Source: Hyalella azteca
Lineage: Eukaryota; Arthropoda; Malacostraca; Amphipoda; Hyalellidae
Assembly (NCBI RefSeq): GCF_000764305.2
Contig: NW_025935151.1
Coordinates: 310,001 to 374,000, forward strand
Direction: 5' to 3'
Length of the DNA: 64,000 nt
Shown: positions 31,780-42,619 of the stretch, piece by piece
How positions within the stretch are numbered: the first letter of the stretch is position 1
Layout: each line of letters starts with the position of its first letter
The notes under the pieces: generated by a model
Told to the model about the DNA's origin: nothing
Seen by the model: only the letters and a program-made list of their open reading frames with translations
Database searches by the model: none
Position numbers and translations under genes: made by a program

Positions 31780-32870
31780 AAGCCTTTTCATATGAAAAGA
31801 AAGTTCGCGATTTGAAGTACTTCTGAATGATTTTGACTTCAATTCCATAGCAGCTATTAATCAACTTGAAGCTGTAGAATAATCTTAGGGTAAAAATCTT
31901 CCAGCCGTGAAATAAAAATTTTAAACATTTTTTGTTGAGTTTTTTGGGAATAATTCTGAAATTAACGAAAAGTTACTTGTCTAATTTGTTACCGTGAAAA
32001 TAAAACCCTGCACAATACAATGACATTATTATTTTCAGGTTTATATAAGAACAATACCTAATTTAGCTCAAATAAAAACCAAATTTCCAAAATTGGAAAT
32101 AAACCAGTTTAAAATTAATAGTTGGCAGCTTCTGCTTTATTCAACTAATTTAAACTTCATTAAAACAAACAAAGAGGTCAAAGAGCTCTCCGATCTTCAC
32201 AAACGATGCAGGATGTAATGCGATTTTCTATGACAGCATCCATTAACGAACATCAACAGTACAAAGAGAAGAGTATATATTTTTGTATCGGAATCCTGGA
32301 AGTTCACAAAACTAAACATTGGCTTGAATTGAATGTTACCTTCATTTGAAACCATTACTGCGAACAATATAGTTTGAATTGTTCAGTTTCTAGTTCTCGG
32401 TCACCAACTACTCAGCTTGAGTATGGCACTAATTGCATGTAAAGCTCGACCTCTCTCAGTATTATGAGTTATGTTATGGAGTGCACTCAGTTCAGAGGTT
32501 TGTATGACGAGTGAATAGATTACATTTTGTCTCTAGAAAGGGTTTCAAAAATTTCATTCGAATAATTATTCAACGGGTTTTAAAAATTTCAATTTCAAAT
32601 TATAATAATTAAAGTCAACGGTGTTATTTAATTGTCTCAACAAACAATTTCTAGATTTCAATTGAAACTCAATTTTTGAATACACTTTCTTGCTATAATA
32701 ATAACCTTATATAGCAAATGATTTTCTCTTACGAAACTTGGAATGAAAGATATTTTTTATTATATTTCTATACATCTAATAACTGTCAAAAAGCATTTAA
32801 AGAATTTTTTTACCTTACAACTGTTGCTGCTGTTTTCCTACTGTAGCCAAGAACCATGAATTCAATTTAC
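31780..32870. other. AT-rich stretch, nothing recognised
   Basis: No supported gene or array. Confidence 0.5.
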
Positions 32871-32876
32871 TTGCAT

Positions 32877-33020
32877 TCATCGTAGATGTAATATGATAAT
32901 CCAGTGCTTGTACCGAATCGAAAGTTTGCTCCCGCCGGACCTAAAAGTCCTTCTTTTGTGATGGTCTTTGAGTTGCTGAGTGCTAGAAGAGGGCCTTTGA
33001 CGTGCCTTTGCTCTTAGCGT
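32877..33020 (-). CDS. Candidate 3' exon, basic unknown protein (47 codons plus stop)
   Basis: Minus-strand acceptor-like TATTTTGCCTGTCAACAG ends at 33021. The phase-0 frame TLRAKARQRPSSSTQQLKDH then HKRRTFRSGGSKL runs to TGA at 32877-32879. Strongly basic. No family recognised. Confidence 0.18.
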   Translation of the reverse strand, partial: TLRAKARQRPSSSTQQLKDHHKRRTFRSGGSKLSIRYKHWIIILHLR

Positions 33021-33069
33021 CTGTTGACAGGCAAAATATACTACATAAAATCTAAACTTGAATCCCAAT

Positions 33070-34200
33070 AAATTGTGCGTTCATGCAATGGAGCAAGTTC
33101 AGTCGCTCAATGCGATCACGCACTTGTAGGATCAATTCCAAAAAGTTTATAGTATTTAATTTTTTGAAAACTATGTTAAAGATACTATTGGCAACACGTT
33201 TTTGAAAAACTGTTCCCACTGAGAATTTAGCATTTTTGGTTCTGAAAAATTGGAATAATGGTGAAAAGCATGTTACGTTAAAAACTCGAACAGCACTTTT
33301 AGAAAGTACATAACAAATTGGATTCGGATAGGATATAATCTTCGAAACAAATTTTATGGATGCATAGAATTATCCTAATCCTTAACAACGGTCTACTCAC
33401 AGCAAACCGTCTTTTAAAATACGAGACATGTCTATTCGGTACATATTAACTATTCTTGATAAAAAATAATTTTTATGTAAAACAATTTTTATCGTATAAC
33501 AGATTTTAAAAAAAATCATCTCTGAAAGTAATAATTAGTTTATATGATGAAAAAGTAACAAATTCTGTTATATATACACCATTGAGGGCATTTACGAGCA
33601 CTAAGCAAGCTCGGCCGTGGAGCTGCAGTGAGTGATGTCCATAGGTAGCGCAATGCCAAGCAAAATGCACCGCATCGTTCGTAATTTCTCTATGACGCAT
33701 GGGCGCAATAAAACAGTCCCCCGTCATCACTTGCGCCGCCTAACAAATGCACGACGGCAACTTATGCGCACTGCTTCATTCACACATGCGTGGGGCGGAG
33801 ATCTGATTTACATCCACACGTAACATGTGCGTATATCAGATAAACGTTGGAGAAAGATATAGAGTACCGCATCCTGCTGGATATACTTTATGTATGGTTT
33901 TACGGTGTAAGTTATGCACAAAATAATGTAACGTATGTATAATGAACGATACCACACGAGCAGGACCATATCTTACTATCATGGACGATGCATCATCATC
34001 CTACATACAAATCGGTTTGAATGATCTTATCTCGATTTACTTAATGAGGGAAAGTTAATTTTTTTCAAGTATAATTGTGCAGTATTGACATGTATGCTCG
34101 TATTTGTAATCCTAAATGACTCATAGATGTCCCTTCACCGGCGGTTAGAAGGCCTCACATAATTATCTTATACATTTTATGGGCCGCTGGCTTTGCCAGC
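33070..34200. other. AT-rich stretch with one ambiguous GC-richer patch
   Basis: 33590-33825 is open on both strands (plus: basic, MPSKMHRIVRNF; minus: MTGDCFIAPMRH). No motif decides between them, and either could be chance. The rest shows nothing. Confidence 0.45.
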
Positions 34201-34219
34201 TTCATCATTCTTCATCAGA

Positions 34220-34336
34220 ATGCAGGCGGGTGCGTCTGAGGCTGCATTACTCACAAGTCTAATAAAGGAGAACGAAGGAGGCGAGGGGAAGATCATATTT
34301 GCTAATGGACTTGAGGGAGCGATCCTTATGGCCTAG
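34220..34336 (+). CDS. Candidate small ORF or exon (38 aa)
   Basis: ATG at 34220 in a favourable context, right after an acceptor-like CATCATTCTTCATCAG. The frame reads MQAGASEAALLTSLIKENEG and then GEGKIIFANGLEGAILMA to TAG at 34334-34336. It is open 19 codons upstream of the ATG as well. Low-complexity-free and balanced in composition, but short. Confidence 0.2.
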   Translation: MQAGASEAALLTSLIKENEGGEGKIIFANGLEGAILMA

Positions 34337-34568
34337 AGACCGTCAAACCTAATAGTTGAAGGTCGAAAAAGATATTGACCATCGGACCGTCTGACTGTCG
34401 ATGTCGTAGAGAGTGTTTTTCCCAAATAAAAATTAAGGGTGGTGCACCGATGATTATTGGTGGCGATAGTAGTTTATAGGTGGCGTAACGGTGAGTGGCC
34501 AGATTTGCCAAAAATCGACAATAAAACATCAATAAATCGAAAGGGTGGCGAGTATAGGTGGCAGTCAT
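34326..34568 (-). CDS. Candidate ORF (80 aa) over GGTGGC-rich sequence
   Basis: True ATG at 34568, stop at 34326-34328. The plus strand here carries repeated GGTGGC words (near 34459, 34481, 34544 and 34557, with similar words between), which give recurrent A-T-Y-like residues on the minus strand. The short repeats make the open frame less informative. Confidence 0.15.
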   Translation of the reverse strand: MTATYTRHPFDLLMFYCRFLANLATHRYATYKLLSPPIIIGAPPLIFIWEKHSLRHRQSDGPMVNIFFDLQLLGLTVSRP

Positions 34569-34945
34569 CTATGAATCATCGCTGATTTGTAAGGTCTGAA
34601 TAATCGATAGCACATTGCAGGCAAATCTCTTTTAAGCCACTGAAAACCGTTTGCCTACACAATGCACGAAGGTATTTGCCACAGTAATTTATCCAACGTA
34701 GAAAGGTGTTATTGGATTGCGGGTCATTCGAGATCAAGACGAAACCATGACTTCGTTTTGTGTGCTTGGCTTTTAAGAATTAGTTATGTTAAGAAAATTT
34801 TGCGTGAATTAGGTAGGCACCAATAAAGCTGACAGAGAAGCAAGGTGTTCACAAAATTATTGAGCCAAAGTGGAGCCACTGGGCATGTATCAGACTGTTC
34901 CTGATATAATTGTCCGAGGAACAATGAAAAAATTTGATTGCAATA

Positions 34946-35871
34946 NNNNNNNNNNNNNNNNNNNNNNNNNNNNNNNNNNNNNNNNNNNNNNNNNNNNNNN
35001 NNNNNNNNNNNNNNNNNNNNNNNNNNNNNNNNNNNNNNNNNNNNNNNNNNNNNNNNNNNNNNNNNNNNNNNNNNNNNNNNNNNNNNNNNNNNNNNNNNNN
35101 NNNNNNNNNNNNNNNNNNNNNNNNNNNNNNNNNNNNNNNNNNNNNNNNNNNNNNNNNNNNNNNNNNNNNNNNNNNNNNNNNNNNNNNNNNNNNNNNNNNN
35201 NNNNNNNNNNNNNNNNNNNNNNNNNNNNNNNNNNNNNNNNNNNNNNNNNNNNNNNNNNNNNNNNNNNNNNNNNNNNNNNNNNNNNNNNNNNNNNNNNNNN
35301 NNNNNNNNNNNNNNNNNNNNNNNNNNNNNNNNNNNNNNNNNNNNNNNNNNNNNNNNNNNNNNNNNNNNNNNNNNNNNNNNNNNNNNNNNNNNNNNNNNNN
35401 NNNNNNNNNNNNNNNNNNNNNNNNNNNNNNNNNNNNNNNNNNNNNNNNNNNNNNNNNNNNNNNNNNNNNNNNNNNNNNNNNNNNNNNNNNNNNNNNNNNN
35501 NNNNNNNNNNNNNNNNNNNNNNNNNNNNNNNNNNNNNNNNNNNNNNNNNNNNNNNNNNNNNNNNNNNNNNNNNNNNNNNNNNNNNNNNNNNNNNNNNNNN
35601 NNNNNNNNNNNNNNNNNNNNNNNNNNNNNNNNNNNNNNNNNNNNNNNNNNNNNNNNNNNNNNNNNNNNNNNNNNNNNNNNNNNNNNNNNNNNNNNNNNNN
35701 NNNNNNNNNNNNNNNNNNNNNNNNNNNNNNNNNNNNNNNNNNNNNNNNNNNNNNNNNNNNNNNNNNNNNNNNNNNNNNNNNNNNNNNNNNNNNNNNNNNN
35801 NNNNNNNNNNNNNNNNNNNNNNNNNNNNNNNNNNNNNNNNNNNNNNNNNNNNNNNNNNNNNNNNNNNNNNN
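34946..35871. other. Assembly gap (926 N)
   Basis: An uninterrupted run of N. Any open frame crossing it is an artefact. The sequence just right of it is open on both strands (see next entry). Confidence 0.99.
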
Positions 35872-35965
35872 TCTCTTGTCCGGTGCTATCTGGCTTCTCC
35901 CGCTCGTATCCCTCCTCTTTCACAAACCTATAAGTGACGCGATAATCATCGCACACCGGTGCAGA
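35872..35965 (-). CDS. Candidate exon fragment abutting the gap
   Basis: Minus-strand text reaching the gap reads CDDYRVTYRFVKEEGYEREK then PDSTGQE. An acceptor-like GTCACTTATAG lies between VTYR and FVKEEG. The charged composition is exon-like. The plus strand gives a hydrophobic alternative (LLSGAIWLLPLVSLLF). The rest of the frame is lost in the gap. Confidence 0.2.
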
Positions 35966-36145
35966 ACACCATAAAATTACCGATTACACATAAATAGGAA
36001 CCTACTAATTATGAATTAACTAATTTGCTATGAATAAAAATCTGAATAATTGAGTATTACAAAAAATAATAATATTTTTTTTTTAACAATTTCGATTACT
36101 AAATATTCTTTAGAACTGGAGTCTATACCATTACAGAATTATCGT

Positions 36146-36373
36146 TCATCTCAAATTTAAGGGCCCGTCATAGCTCACTAGATCCTCTGCCTCGTACCGA
36201 GTGTCAGTTCGTATAATTGCAGACGAAGTGCAGAGATGAACCAACTTTGACAAAGCTTGAAACTCCCCGGGAACTTGGAGCAGATCTAAGACGGGACTCT
36301 CAGTCTCGCTTAGAAGTGGATTGGAGACGCGACATTGTTTTAATTTGAGATGTATTTTGGACGTAAAATAAGT
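36146..36373 (-). CDS. Candidate internal exon with both splice borders
   Basis: The minus-strand frame is open for 75 codons without any ATG. Within it, CTCCAATCCACTTCTAAG ends at 36309 (acceptor-like) and CTA-GTGAGC gives a donor at 36178, so the exon would be 36308-36179 (130 bp, one base plus 43 codons). It reads ETESPVLDLLQVPGEFQALS then KLVHLCTSSAIIRTDTRYEA. Balanced, globular-looking composition and raised GC. Unknown family. Confidence 0.27.
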   Translation of the reverse strand, partial: TYFTSKIHLKLKQCRVSNPLLSETESPVLDLLQVPGEFQALSKLVHLCTSSAIIRTDTRYEAEDLVSYDGPLNLR

Positions 36374-37379
36374 TTACAATGAGAAGGAAAGCGATTTCTC
36401 TTCGATTACTTTTCAATACCAAATCAGCATTAAACACATTTCGGAGAGATTGAACTTTCAAATAATTTTAAAATCATAATTTACAATCTATAAGTTATGA
36501 TTAACATAATTTGTACTTTACAGTTCAGAGAGAGAGAAACATACATTTAAAAATAAAAGGACGAAGTACTAGAAAAAACCATAATCTTTGATTTGGATAG
36601 ATTTTCGTCAAAAAATGCGCTATGATTATAAGATAATATATATTAATTACCGGAGGTCATGCCTAAAATCTTAAAATCATTAACGGACCTTCTCTATAAA
36701 CAACGCTTATATGTATATAGTAGTACTTATCCGCATAAATTATTCAATTTTTTTAATTTTCCATTCATTTAGTATTTTTGGTTTGAAACTCATTGTTTAA
36801 ACTTTTTCGTCCAGTTGATTATACTCGTGTTCTTTAATTTTTTATCGATAATGGTGCTTATCTCCAAAAAGTTTGCAATAAAAATATGGCAAGAGTTCTT
36901 GGTTCTTTCTGTGAATATCATTTCAGGGCTAATTTTAATTTTTAGCAAAAAAAATTGTCTCAAAATTATCGTCGGAAAATTGTACCTTGTTATGCATTGA
37001 CCTATTGATTGTATTATATAGCGGTGCCTGGTTATCATCAACAGCATCAACAGAGCTCTCACTGCCTCATTGATATTATTGCTTATCAGGAGGTTCGATA
37101 AGTAGGCACTTAATTGAGGCGAGTTTTTAATAGACAGCTCGTGGGATGAGTAAATGCTAGGTTACAATATTAGGAGACCCGCTTGAGCTTGAGAATGATT
37201 GAAGGTTTAGTTTCTATGAAAGCAATACCCTTTCATCGTAGGTTATCTTCGATTCTTATTCTAGTAGAAAAGCCCGATTCGTCGTTAATGGAATCAATAT
37301 AGTAAAATTTATTGATAGATGTGATGTACATTGAACAAGCACGTACACACGGCTGCCAAGTCGTGGTCTCTGTATGCAC

Positions 37380-37640
37380 GGATGGATATCGTATATCCGA
37401 TCGTATATACTCCAATAGAGTTGGTTTCTTCGTATGTGATCATTTCCTCGCATAATCGTTTAATTGCTACGTATTCGATTGTTTCCTCCTATAATCGGCT
37501 GCGACGTATATGTATGATCATCTAAACGTATAATCGGCTGCAACGTATTTGATCATTTACTCGTATCGAGTGCCACATATTCCTTCATTTCCTGGTATAA
37601 TCGATTGCCACGTATCGGACGATCCACTCGATTGGTTGAT
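37380..37640 (+). repeat. Degenerate tandem array, about 35-46 bp units
   Basis: Roughly six units, each close to GTATTTGATCATTTCCTCG, then TATAATCGGCTGCCAC. TATAATCGGCTGC(G/A)AC is near-identical in two consecutive units (about 37491-37553); the others are more diverged. Unit length varies, so this is an old minisatellite. Confidence 0.7.
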
Positions 37641-37644
37641 TGAG

Positions 37645-39680
37645 TCGCGGCAATATCGAAGCGAATCATAGCGTAGTCAAGAGAAGTGCGCTCTCAGACA
37701 GCGAGGCTCTAGCAGACAATTGCAAAGATAAGGACCTTTTTTGCAGTGATAAAATGTCTCGTTCGTTCGAGCAGGTGAAAAGCTTCCCATAAAATAAATA
37801 GCCTCTACTGACTAGCTAAGTGTATTGGTTTAGTCATTATTAAATTATTATTAGTATTTTATTTGAATCATTATGTTGCCTTACACTAAAAAATATCATT
37901 AAAATCACAAGACCTTTTTCGAGGTAGCTTAGTTTTATTTGTATATATGAATGAGAAAAATCCATCATGCATTTTTTCGATCTCGTATATTGACGATAAT
38001 ATATTGAGAATTATTTATACTTTGTTTTCTCAGCTTCATAAGGCTTGTCATGATTTATTTCTCTAATCCAGGATTTTCATAGCAAGGTTTAGATACTATC
38101 TTCAAAAAGTGCGTTCTTCTGCCCATACATTACGTGTGATAAATCTCAATACAATATCTTCCTACGAAAACAAGCAGAGACCTCGCACACGCTTGCATAT
38201 AATCTCATACTCAATCCATCTTCTCCGAACTTTATTTGCATAACACTCGACGATTCGAAGAGAATAATGCCTTCTGTACACTCGCAGTGACGCTCAGTTT
38301 TTCTTTTTTTTTTTTTTGCATTGAGTGATAACGCAAGGCATTCTTTGAGCGCATCATTTGATCTCCTCATAATTCACGGACTTTTGCGAACTACCATCAG
38401 GAGATCCTGGGCTGCTCAGAAGTTTTCAACTCCCTCGCTTTCTCCTAAGGGTCACTTTTGAGTTGGAATTCAACTTTTTAATTCAACTCTTCCAATCAGA
38501 AACTTTTCAGTTTTTCAGCACGGAAATTATTGCTTCTGCGCTTGTGTAATTTTCTACTTTGAGCTAATTATTGTCAAAGATATAAAAAATACAAGTTTCT
38601 GTATCAGTCAGTAAGCTAACGTTGTATTTTAATTCCCATTTTCTCGCATGTGAATTAAAATGAGAACAAATTATTTACACTCCAGAACTTACGTAATTCC
38701 TGCAAAATAGTGCACAAAATTATTTCCTGTAATGTCCACAATTTTTTTATATCACAGAATATCTTCATGCACAATATTTCAACAATAACTTAACAAACCT
38801 CGGAAAAATCACTTGATTTGTGTCGTGAATGTAAAAGAACATAATTGACTATTAAAGTTCGCAATTTGGTGACATTCAGAAATTCATGGAGCGGCGAGCG
38901 CGGTTACAAATACATCGTTTCGCCTCATGAATTTAGGGGAAGGCAAGCAAGGTATGGCGAGCGGTGATCCATTAAGGGTTATCTATGCATCAGAGCAGAG
39001 GATGTTTCGTATAATAAAGCAGAGGTAGTGAGGCGCATGCCTGCCTAGCACGCACAAGAGATCGCTTGCCTGCCACTCATATACATGCCTACATGAGTCC
39101 CATTAATTCATGTGGCAAAGGTCTGAATTTACGCACGGTGCACATGATTAGAAATTCACATTAAATTTTGACCATTTATGGGCATGAGTTATCGCTTGCT
39201 AGTCTTCAACGCATTGTCATCGATTTTCGTCAATACTTTTAACTTTTTTCGAGCGTTCTTATTGATTCTTTTTAAAATGAACAAAGTTGTTGAGTTATGA
39301 CTGTTTATCCTGAAACCTAATTTAAGGTATAACATAAATAGTATCATGATGTACTGAAATATGTAACCAAGCATATAAATTTGATAAATAACCTTTAATT
39401 TTTTACAATTTGCACGTGAAATTCTAGTCACGAAGTTATCGGCGTTTCCTTGGAAATTATTTCATCTCCACAATAATTGATGCAAAAACAATCATTTTCC
39501 GAAAACATTCTAAGAACGATAAATGAATAAAATATTTTTTACATATTAGCACCCTTTCGTACAGATTATTGCGACTGTTTTTTCCCTAAGTAAACGTATC
39601 CATTTCTTATTAACTGAATTTTATTAAGTTATGATGTCCATGAGCAGTGCAGAATTGACATCTTAAATCAATAAATTTTA
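37645..39680. other. AT-rich stretch with a 14-T run, nothing else recognised
   Basis: A T tract at 38304-38317. No supported gene. Confidence 0.5.
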
Positions 39681-39688
39681 CATGCATG

Positions 39689-39960
39689 AAGCCCTTTGCG
39701 CGTTCAACAGTAAACAGCGTCCATTCAATATCAGCAGCTCCGTAGTTTTGTGAAAGGAGTCGATTATATACAATACTGATATGGGTCGTCAGTTCACCAG
39801 CAGGCAGCGTCGATTCACAAGCAACAGTTCTGATGTATTGTGAACGCCGCAGTCAATAATAAAGAAGTCGGATGAGCTTTCTGCACTCAACGGCAAACAG
39901 CGTCTATTCAACATCAACAGTTCTAACATTTTATGAACAGAAGGGTCGGTGATAAGTGAG
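39689..39960 (+). repeat. Three-copy tandem repeat, about 91 bp
   Basis: CAGCGT recurs ending at 39720, 39810 and 39903 (periods 90 and 93). Each is followed by a CATTCAA(T/C)ATCA-like tract, then (C/A)AGTTCT(A/G)A or similar, then TTTTGTGAA-like sequence. Copies 1 and 3 are most alike, including the upstream GA(A/T)G(C/A)(C/G)CTTT tract. Confidence 0.75.
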
Positions 39961-39996
39961 CCTGATAAGCTGAGGAGTCATACTCCAACTAGCGAG

Positions 39997-40036
39997 GCAG
40001 GTGGAGGCAAGGCAGGGACATGGAGGCAAGGCAGGG
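39997..40036. repeat. Short direct duplication
   Basis: TGGAGGCAAGGCAGGGAC occurs twice back to back. Confidence 0.85.
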
Positions 40037-40679
40037 ACCAGAAGACGGCTCCTGACAGAAAGTTATAGGCGGCTCATCAACGGCCATCCAATTAAAACAA
40101 TCTACAAACATCTTATTTGTTTGTTATTGTTGATGCCATTAAAAGTTCAACATTGTTTTCCTCTACACGACTAGCGACTGAAAAATACGTAAAATTCGTC
40201 TTAATAATGGTCATAATGATAAAAATGGTAGAAGTGAGTATGTGTGTAATGAATTTTAGTTTTAGGAATTTCTAACAGATGTTTTGACAACACCAACCAA
40301 AATTTTGGGAGGACGTGTCTTACAATTTGATCATTCGTTGATCCTTACAGAAGCAGGCCGCTTTTACTCTTGCTTTTGGTAAGGTTCTATAGGTTATCTA
40401 GTCGGTAATAGAATAACTGTGAGAAATATCTTATGAATTTTGTTGTAATATCTGGTTATTAGTGTTTGAATAATTTAATTATATGCGTGTTTATTAGCAG
40501 GAGAATTTCCCTCTTCTGTTCTGCTGTTCTATTGTAATAAACTTGGAACCTGGACCAATCCTAATAACCCTAACAACCCATTAATTGGAAGTTGCCGTCA
40601 ACGAATCAAATAAACCCAACCGATAGAACCTGAACCAGTAAAAACATTACTATGTGAGATTCGCAACGAGCTAATTCGA

Positions 40680-41010
40680 ATTTTCTAATTCTCACTCATA
40701 AATATTTACTTGCACTTTCGGCGATCTATTATTTCTTATTTCAGATTAAGTGATCATGCGTTCAGCGATTAAATTTCGAATTTGCTGCTTTCAATTTCTC
40801 TTTTTTAATATTATGTCATTTCTAATCGATTGCTTTCACTTCATGCGATATATAATTATTTCTTTTTAATCCACTTCTACCACCTTCTGAGTTTTAATAT
40901 GATAACATTTCAAAAAGGCTGTTTCACCTCCTGTAATTAAATATCATTTCGAATCGACTGCTCGCACTTTTTGCGATTTAACATAATTCGATTTAATATC
41001 CACTGCATAG
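40680..41010 (+). repeat. Degenerate tandem array, about 64-bp period
   Basis: The clearest units start at 40815 and 40943, exactly 128 apart: (G/A)TCATTTC(T/G)AATCGA(T/C)TGC followed by a (T/G)CACTT..TGCGAT tract and then ATTC or ATTT plus TTTTAAT-like sequence and TCCACT. Weaker units lie before (about 40690 and 40755) and between (about 40879). Looks like an old satellite fragment of at least five units. Confidence 0.65.
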
Positions 41011-41117
41011 GCCATCGGCGAATGAATATTACTTACTCCATGCGAATTAATATTACTTCTTCATCGCATCATTATTTTGGTGCAGGTAATCGGAGTCTAT
41101 TGAAGAAAGGACAAAGC

Positions 41118-41215
41118 CTGTAATCCACTCCCGCGAGATCTGTTCCCGACCGCGACGTGAGCTCGTTAGTGCAGCGTCTCTGTTTCCGGCGCCAGGTCGT
41201 CACTATAACTCTCTT
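41118..41215. repeat. GC-rich islet sharing words with 14.8 kb and 11.0 kb
   Basis: Begins with GTAATCCACTCCCGC (as at 14771) and near its right end carries GGTCGTCACTATA, close to GAGTCGTCGCTATA of copy B at 11.07 kb. It may link the GC-rich islets into one ancient family. Bordered on the plus strand by TTTTGGTGCAG upstream and GGCGCCAG-GT downstream, so an exon is an alternative. Confidence 0.3.
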
Positions 41216-41893
41216 CATTTGACACTAGACTTTGGATAGAATTATGAATGGTCGTGAGAATTTATAGAAACCATTAAAAATATATTAGCATTTTCGCTCC
41301 CGATGCCTTGTATCAAGTAATAAAATTCTACTAACCAGGTGTCAGCAATCTAATGAATTAAACAACTGATTTCTTCTATATAAAGCCCTTGGCCGGAATT
41401 TATTTCTAGCGCACCAGTATTTGCGAAATTTACATATGTTACAAAAAGGCCTTATTCAACTTCCAACGAATCGATTTAAAAAAATAAAATAAACTTGTTC
41501 TCAAATGAGGACACTTAGTTGATGTAATATTCGCGGCAAGTTATAAATGTTAAGCGCGTGAAGTCGACGGTATCGTAGCTCTACATAATCGGAAATCGAC
41601 GCCAAATTTTGACAAAATCTCGACTCGGAATTCGACGGGAATCCGGAAGTCGAAGCGACTCGTGCAACTTTTATTGACATATTTCACTTGCTTCGCTCTA
41701 CCGACAATAGTTGGCGCTGGTCTGCTGGGTTATTCAGTAGGCGAAAGCACATTTTCAGACTCAGCTGCATTTTTTCTTATTTTGAGTGATTCTGTTTAAT
41801 TCGAAAAGAGACCGCTTCCTCAGTCGCACTCCTCCTGGAACGGATAAAAGTCGATATTCACTTTACTGTTGCAGTTCTGGAAATATCCCGTGA

Positions 41894-42145
41894 AAATATT
41901 ATATCACATTTTGCACAATAGATGCAAAGCTTATTTGTGCAAGATTTCATTTGAAGTCGTTTTCGATCCTTTCTCGGTCGGATGAAGTTAACAATTTGAC
42001 CATGTCGGACATCTACAATAGGATTGCAAGGATTATTGGGCGTGATGCATGCATGTGGCGCCCGTCAGAAAAGATAAACAAATTTATCGGTGAAATTCCA
42101 TTGCTGATCACCAATCCTTTTTATATGCGACTTGCTTGTGAATAA
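41894..42145 (+). CDS. Candidate exon, unknown protein (83 codons plus stop)
   Basis: A frame open from a TGA at 41891 to TAA at 42143-42145. The right part from an in-frame ATG at 41999 reads MSDIYNRIARIIGRDACMWR then PSEKINKFIGEIPLL. The left part is AT-rich and may be intronic, with weak AG options (GTGCAAG, TTTGAAG) before it. No family recognised. Confidence 0.18.
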   Translation, partial: KYYITFCTIDAKLICARFHLKSFSILSRSDEVNNLTMSDIYNRIARIIGRDACMWRPSEKINKFIGEIPLLITNPFYMRLACE

Positions 42146-42154
42146 TTCGAGCAT

Positions 42155-42368
42155 TTATATTGTCGTGGCAATGGAGGTCATTGCCATCTTTTTGATCGTA
42201 TGGAAATAGACAACTTCTGACCATCGGTCGGTCATGATGGTCGACCTCTGCAATGTTTTGTTCGAGTTAATATCTACAACTTTGGAACTTTTAACAGATC
42301 CACTTATGCGTTCTTCAGAGAGCGAAGGATTGGCATTAGATAGAGGCTCTTTTCTATCGAACTTATTT
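42155..42368 (-). CDS. Candidate 3' exon, unknown protein (70 codons plus stop)
   Basis: The minus strand has a strong acceptor TGTATTATTTTCAG ending at 42369. After one base the frame reads NKFDRKEPLSNANPSLSEER, then a Ser/Lys-rich stretch, then TDRWSEVVYFHTIKKMA, ending TAA at 42155-42157. Polar, then helical, as in many tails. It ends only ten bases from the stop of the plus-strand candidate at 42145, which would make two convergent 3' ends. Confidence 0.22.
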
Positions 42369-42475
42369 CTGAAAATAATACATTGCATTGTAATTTAATT
42401 AACATTACTTTTTCTTTACTCTTTTCAAATTATCAAACCAACGTTACGACAATCCTTTCCTCATTTTCTTCAAAG

Positions 42476-42614
42476 CGCCATTGAGCAAAACTCATTAACC
42501 GACAGTTCTACATGGTATCAGTTGCCGGAATATTTTTACCTCTCACATGAAGAACTTCTCAATGGAAGAGAAGAAATGGTTGCAACACGCGCCAAGATGC
42601 TAGATATTTTCTGA
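42476..42614 (+). CDS. Candidate 3' exon, unknown protein (45 codons plus stop)
   Basis: A long pyrimidine-rich run ending CTCATTTTCTTCAAAG at 42475 precedes a frame (after one base) AIEQNSLTDSSTWYQLPEYF then YLSHEELLNGREEMVATR to TGA at 42612-42614. The same frame is open upstream through the pyrimidine tract. Acidic and helical in the second half. No match recognised. Confidence 0.2.
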
Positions 42615-42619
42615 AGAGC

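Noticed and set aside
34784..35974. Open frames of 331-390 codons crossing 34.8-36.0 kb
   Set aside because: They run through 926 N and are artefacts of unknown sequence.
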